Below, one piece after another: positions 58,913 to 64,000 of a stretch of DNA of 64,000 bases. The notes under the pieces were generated by a model. The model was given only the letters and a program-made list of their open reading frames with translations, was not told the origin of the DNA and did no database searches. The stretch spans positions 16,659,501 to 16,723,500 of the forward strand of contig JAJNNQ010000004.1 of NCBI GenBank assembly GCA_027886175.1, written 5' to 3'. The stretch's first letter is position 1; each line of letters opens with the position of its first letter. Source of the DNA: Phylloscopus collybita (lineage: Eukaryota; Chordata; Aves; Passeriformes; Phylloscopidae). A program made the position numbers and the translations under genes.

Positions 58913-61900
58913 CACTCTCAGGGACAATGTAGAGGAGAAATACCCATTTTCTGTGTGACTGAGAAGTGTGTTTGTCAGGGGGCTGAAGAGAGGAGCAGGC
59001 TGGAGATGCTGTGATGGAGCAGATGGTGGTGGGGGAGCTGCATTGCAGTGGAGCACCTTGGAGCTGCTTGCACAATGAGGGTGGGATCAGTCTCTTCTGG
59101 ACAGAGATGAGTTGGGAGCTCCAGGGCTGATGAATGCCAGTGCCCTAAGGCAGACATGAGCATTTCTGATAAAGAACTGCAGCGGGCATGAGGAAGAAAG
59201 GAGAGGGGCATGAAATAGAGTTCCTTGGCATTGTGCTCATCTCATTTGCTCCAGCACTGTGCCTGTCCTTGCTGCTTCTCTGAGCAGCTCACCTGCCTCT
59301 TCCCAGATGGACTGCACACCTCATTCCCAAAGAGGGGTAACGTGTTCTCCTAGTCTGTAGCTTTAATGCCCTCTTGGGTAGCCCTAAAACCAGCCCAGCT
59401 CTGAGTGGAGGACAGGCAATAGAGCACAAGGCCAGCCAGGGCCACACATCCCCCTGCTGTCCTCAGGACACGGCCAGCACAGAGGCAGCAGTGACATTTA
59501 CTCAGGATAGCTTATGAGCAAAGGGGAGAATTTGCTTTTGCCATGTACACATTCTATTTTCATACACTATTCATTTCTGACTTTAAGGTCATCCTCTGTT
59601 TTTTTATTCCAGCCTTGACCACGTGGCTCCAACTTCTCCCATAACTCCTGTTGCTGATGTTCTAACATGATAGAGCAATAAACTGGATCTTTCTTTTCTT
59701 TGGATGTACTTTTTCATTATCTAAAGACAAACTTTTGAATACCACTATTCATTTGCATGCTGGATTTGAGGCTAGAAAGCAAGTTTGCTTATTTAATATT
59801 TGCTTTGATTTGGTGATTAGTGTTTGCTATTAATTATATTTTTCATTTCCATGAGTGATTAGCAAATGAACAGCTGTCTCACACTTCCAGCAAGTTAAAA
59901 ACAGCCCAAGTATGGTATTTCCTTATTGACTTTCTACTTGCCCCTGTGCAGAATGTTTTAAGATTCTGCTTCTCTTGAGTCTCCCATCTCACAGCTTGAA
60001 TAATGCCATGGCTTTTAAAAATGTTTCCCTTCTGGCTTGCCAAGATGATGAAGACAAGTAAAGTCATCCAGCATAAAAGGTATACACGAACAAAACATGA
60101 ATGGAAGGTGTGGGTCAAATTACAATCCAAACAAGAAGAATATTAGAAGCAGTTTTGGAGACTGAGGAGAGCGGTCTTGTGGCACACATCTGCAATGAGA
60201 AATAATACCATCCTGGGATCCTGTGTGATGTTTACATGCTGATAGCAAATCCTCTGAAAAAAGTAAAAATAAATGGCTTGCTGCTCCTTTTTCCACTGAT
60301 ATATTCCTGTTATCTTTTCATTGCTTTTCAAATTGGTAATGACTGTAAATCGCTCCTCGCCACAGAACATGCTGTTTTCCAAGAGCAGTGATTTGATTCT
60401 TGTAATCTTATTTATTTGTTAAATTCAGTAAGTGCCCAACCTATGCTATAAATGCCTTTTAAAACTACTAATAAAAAGGTCTTGATTGCTTTTTGATTGA
60501 ATTGCAGATAATGGTATTTATATCTTCAGTGAGTTATGGTAATCAGCCTTCCCCGAGAGGCGTTTCCTGTGCAGACACCAAGCTCTGCACTGTCAGTCTT
60601 CTTGCAGACATGAGGTGAAGATGAGCATGGTGGTGGCTTTCTCTGTGCTCCTGCAGTCTTGGGCTTTGGGGGCTTTAACAGATTTGCTGCAATTACTTGT
60701 CTGATATGAGTGTTGTGACAGAGATTTATTTGTACAAATAGTAGGTGTTGCAGAGTTGGAGCAGAGCCTGCTGGGGCTGGTGTAATTTGTGGTGCTGAGC
60801 AAAGGAAAATGGTGTGCAGATTTTTTCACTTCATGTACGTTTTGTGCATGTGTTTTGATGTGAATCCTGGTTTCTTTGAAGTGGAATTTAAGGGTTAGGA
60901 TTTGGGCATTGCAAAGCTGGATTGGAGTCATCACTGGATGCAGCATGGCTGATTTTGCAGCATCTGTATGTGTACCTCATTTTTGGTGGGTTTGAATGAG
61001 AGATTAGTAAAGAACTGAGTGGAGCTGTGATACTCCTGTCACAGCTAGGAAAATGCCAAATAAGTATTCTGCAATACCTTTAACTTGGCCAGCTGTAGAG
61101 TGACACAGCAAGAGGAAAGACACAGAAATTCCTCTGCTTTACACGCGTGTGTTTGAAAAGGTTCCTGGGCCTTCTCTGAGGCACAAGGCAGCATTTTCTG
61201 CTTGGGTGACACAACAGCCACAGACTTCTCCAGAAACTGACATCTTTAGCCCAGTGCTGGAGGTCAGAGCCACTCTAACACAGGCAGAGCACATTCCACA
61301 AAGGTGATAATTGCTGCTGTTCTCGGCATGGGGCATGCCAGAAGAAAACCACTGCGATGGTGTGTGGCTTTCTAAGTCTTGCAGCTCCTGAGAGGTTACA
61401 TCAGTTTCCAAGGAGAAGAAATAAAGTACTTTGCAAATGTTGCTGCAGGCAGATTCTCTCTTAGCAGCCAAACCTAGATGCTTTCTTGCATTTATTTTAT
61501 TGTTCTAGTCAGCGTATTAATGGCATGATGTTGTTTATGAAATCTGTTCCTAGCCAGTTGCTTCAGTCTAATTGAGAACTTAAGGTAATTTCAAATCAAA
61601 GGGAATCTTTGTTTGACTGGCAAACAGCAGAAGGATGAACTCTTAACATCACCCTGTTACATCCCAAGCTGGGGTGGACAGGCAGCTTACAGCTGCATGG
61701 GCTTGTGTCTGAGATGGGAGTGGGCTTGTGCTGTAGCTGGGTTCCACTGATAATATCTCTTAATCCATCACTTGAGCTGAGACTGATAACATCAAACCCT
61801 GTCATACCCTGTAGGTGACATAATGATACTCCTGCAATTTGTGTTCTTCAGCAAAGGTGACCCCCAGGTAAGACCAAACTTGGTCGTTTTAAGGCTGAAG

Positions 61901-63415
61901 TTTTAGCTGCATCTCTGACTAGCTGAGAACTGGAAGTGCTGTCTCCCTTCTTCTCATTGAAGGGCTGGTGCCTTCCACTTCAGATGGTTTGGATGTGACA
62001 GCAAAAGGCTAATACATTCTTACAGCTGCCTTGTCTGGCTGCCGAGCTGGGGTGTAATTGGACTAGTTTTTCTGTGGTTCAGATGTCAGCTGGGTGTGGG
62101 CTGAAGTTCACTGCCATGATTTATTTCAAAGGTTTTCAGAGCTGGGCTTCTGGGCTGTATTTAGGTATTGAAGTCACTGCAGTGATTTTTTTTTTTCAGT
62201 GTATTCACAGCTGACTTGAAGATCTAGGGGAAGTACTGGGAGATGTGTGACCTCTGAAGCCCTGATTCTGTGTGCCTCATGTAGCAGAGCTGGAAGGATT
62301 CGTCCTAAAAGTTGGGAACATTATTTCTCAGGGCCAGTGCTTAATTCTCCTCTCAGCTTATTACAAGTTGCAAATTAGGAACTCCCAACACTTTTATTTC
62401 TAATGTGTTTTTTTTTTTTTTATTTGACTTAAAAATATTACTGTGGATGTTCTGACCAGCCACTCTACTATTTAATTTTTTTCCCTGAAAGGAAAGGGAG
62501 CTTTTAAAATGCTCTGTCATGTGGCTCTGATTTACACTAGAATTTGCAAATCAAGGCTGATGGGACTCTTATCTACTCCTGTGCTCCCCCTGGGAGCATC
62601 TCTTCAGCAGATGTGGCATGGAAAAACCTGGTGACTCTGCTTGAGGACAGCAATGAATGGCAGCAGAGGTGCTTGTGATCTGCCACCAGTCCATTCTTAT
62701 TTAGAAATAGTCTTTACAACCATCACAACAGTAAAATACTATTTTTGAAGAGAGAAACAAATATTCAAAAGACAGATAAGATAGTCAAATATAAAACAAA
62801 AATGAAACAGTTCTGTTTTGTATTTGTCTGTTGAAAATCGTACTTACATCTTTTAAATTCTTTTGAAACAGAGAAGTCAATGTGTCAGGCTAAGGATAAT
62901 CCTAGAGGTGAACAGCTCTGGGGCCTCACCTGGTGGTTGCACCCCTCACCTCTTCAGTTAAGCCTGGAGCTGTATGCCATGGCTTCTCACAGCATAACTT
63001 GGACCTCCTCTGATCAGTACATAAACATTTTGATTGGGAAAAAATATCTGAAACTGCAGGGATTTCAATCCATGTTGTGGAAATAGAAATGACATATTTT
63101 TTGCATTATTGCTTTTAACTGCTATGGTGAGAAGTGCTTCCAGAATCAGAGGGCAGAATCTAACACACAACATGGGTTTTGTTTTGTCTTTCTCTTTTTA
63201 AAATTATTTAGATAGTTGCAGGGTATGACTGAAGGAATGCAAAATAATGGAAACAAGCTATATTGGGTGTGGCTTAATGTGCCTACAGGCTTCTTTTTGA
63301 GGAGTGAGAGCTAAATAAAGTTTGTTGTAAAACACCATGTGGAGAAGGCGCCTGCTCCCTTAGGGATCCCCTCTGGTGCTGCTCTGAGGGTGAGGGATGC
63401 CAGGGGTCCTCCAGC
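58913..63415. other. Unique non-coding DNA
   Basis: About 4.5 kb with no recognised gene. The AT-rich block 59.69-59.88 kb, with an ATTTGCATG octamer and TAATTATAT words, resembles a regulatory element. At 61852-61867 a 16-base segment sits between an acceptor-like TTCTTCAG and a donor-like CCCAG|GTAAGA. T-rich tracts occur near 62187 and 62409. Confidence 0.5.
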
Positions 63416-63442
63416 CTCAGTTTCCCTTGGGGGGAAACTGAG
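63416..63442. repeat. Perfect hairpin, 11-bp stem
   Basis: CTCAGTTTCCC, spacer TTGGG, GGGAAACTGAG (exact reverse complement). The arms equal the MIR-core words 'cctcagtttccc' and its complement. The palindrome may therefore derive from two inverted SINE pieces, or may simply be a stable hairpin. Confidence 0.92.
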
Positions 63443-63502
63443 CCCAGGAGCTGCTCAGGGCTCTGCTCTGGCTGCACAACCTGATGCTTCTGCCTTGTCC
63501 AG

Positions 63503-63554
63503 ATCCTGTCTTACCCAAAAAGAGCTCAGCAACATCAGCAGAGCAGGCAGCAAG
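63503..63554 (+). other. Exon-like segment, 52 bases
   Basis: Preceded by a pyrimidine-rich CTTCTGCCTTGTCCAG and followed by AAG|GTAAGA, both close to consensus splice sites on the plus strand. It is open in more than one frame and I recognise none of the translations. Pairs like this are expected by chance a few times in 64 kb, so this is a candidate only. Confidence 0.2.
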
Positions 63555-64000
63555 GTAAGAACTGTGTTGTGCAGGAGCTCAGATGTTGGAGAGATGGAAG
63601 CAACAGTGTGTGACTTGGGTAAGGTGTGGGGCTGCTTTGATTTTTTTTTCCTAATGAGAGAGAAAACTCCCTGTGAAATGGTTTTTTTCCTCAAAAGGTT
63701 ACTAAAATACAGTGCTATCTCTGTGTGATCAGCAGCCACAGTAGCTTTGGTACCAAGTTCTGATAAAAAACATATTTCAGTGCAACTGATCCACTATGAG
63801 AAATGTGAATCATATCTCTTTCTACCAATGGTTTTCATATAATTTCCTGCTCTGCGTAGTATTATCTGCTTTGACAAATACCCTGAGATTGTGTGAAGTG
63901 AATGCATTATGGAATTTGTGGTGCAGCTCCTAGGAAATAAAAAGCATATTTATGAATCCTCTTTTTGCACGTGCAAAGTACATGCCTAGGTATGGACAGA
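63555..64000. other. Unique non-coding DNA
   Basis: AT-rich sequence with no recognised feature up to the end of the window. Confidence 0.6.

Noticed and set aside
1..64000. Searched by eye for bacterial or phage systems, CRISPR arrays, tRNA/rRNA genes, well-known microRNAs and endogenous retrovirus LTRs
   Set aside because: None seen. The repeats, composition and CR1 elements indicate bird nuclear DNA, and no novel gene system could be supported.

Overview
This window looks like ordinary bird nuclear DNA, either the inside of large introns or an intergenic stretch. I recognise no protein-coding gene in it. The strongest organism evidence is five copies of CR1, the dominant avian LINE. One of them (41140-41513) ends in the typical direct repeat ATTCTATGATTCTATGA. 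There are also degraded MIR-type CORE-SINEs and 'CAATGGGAG' palindromic repeats of the kind found in birds, turtles and crocodiles. Repeat density is low, I see no Alu/B1/L1-type mammalian repeats, and no CpG-island-like promoter was noticed. There are no operons, tRNAs, rRNAs, CRISPR arrays or bacterial features.

Layout. 1-4.6 kb is unique AT-rich DNA with T/G-rich low-complexity patches, ending in a 37-T run. A near-complete MIR-like SINE lies at 4972-5175. 5.2-12.1 kb is unique and holds a few weak exon-like pieces, near 7.75 and 9.6 kb. At 12.1-13.0 kb a very strong splice-acceptor-like tract is followed by a small minisatellite. A short CR1 3' end lies at 14.75 kb. 15-28 kb is unique DNA with old MIR and palindromic repeats at 21-25 kb. 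A CR1 at 28.1 kb is followed by about 200 bp of GTTT-rich repeat. A 22-G run sits at 31.97 kb, and a perfect palindromic double octamer (POU-type) site at 35.7 kb. The longest CR1 copy is at 41.1-41.5 kb, a CR1 fragment lacking its 3' end at 47.4 kb, and a 42-T run at 48.4 kb. 52-57 kb carries two further palindromic repeats and two AT-rich, motif-dense blocks that resemble conserved non-coding elements. A minus-strand CR1 lies at 58.56-58.91 kb. A perfect hairpin and an exon-like segment lie at 63.4-63.55 kb.

The most informative large-scale signal is strand composition. The plus strand is enriched in G+T: a hand count over ten 60-base lines spread over the window gives 363 of 600. Nearly all long homopolymer tracts are poly-T on the plus strand. 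In vertebrates this asymmetry marks the non-template strand of transcribed DNA, so the window may lie in introns of a plus-strand gene whose exons are mostly outside it. This is inference. None of the open reading frames in the window (longest 244 codons) resembles a protein I know, and most look like chance frames.
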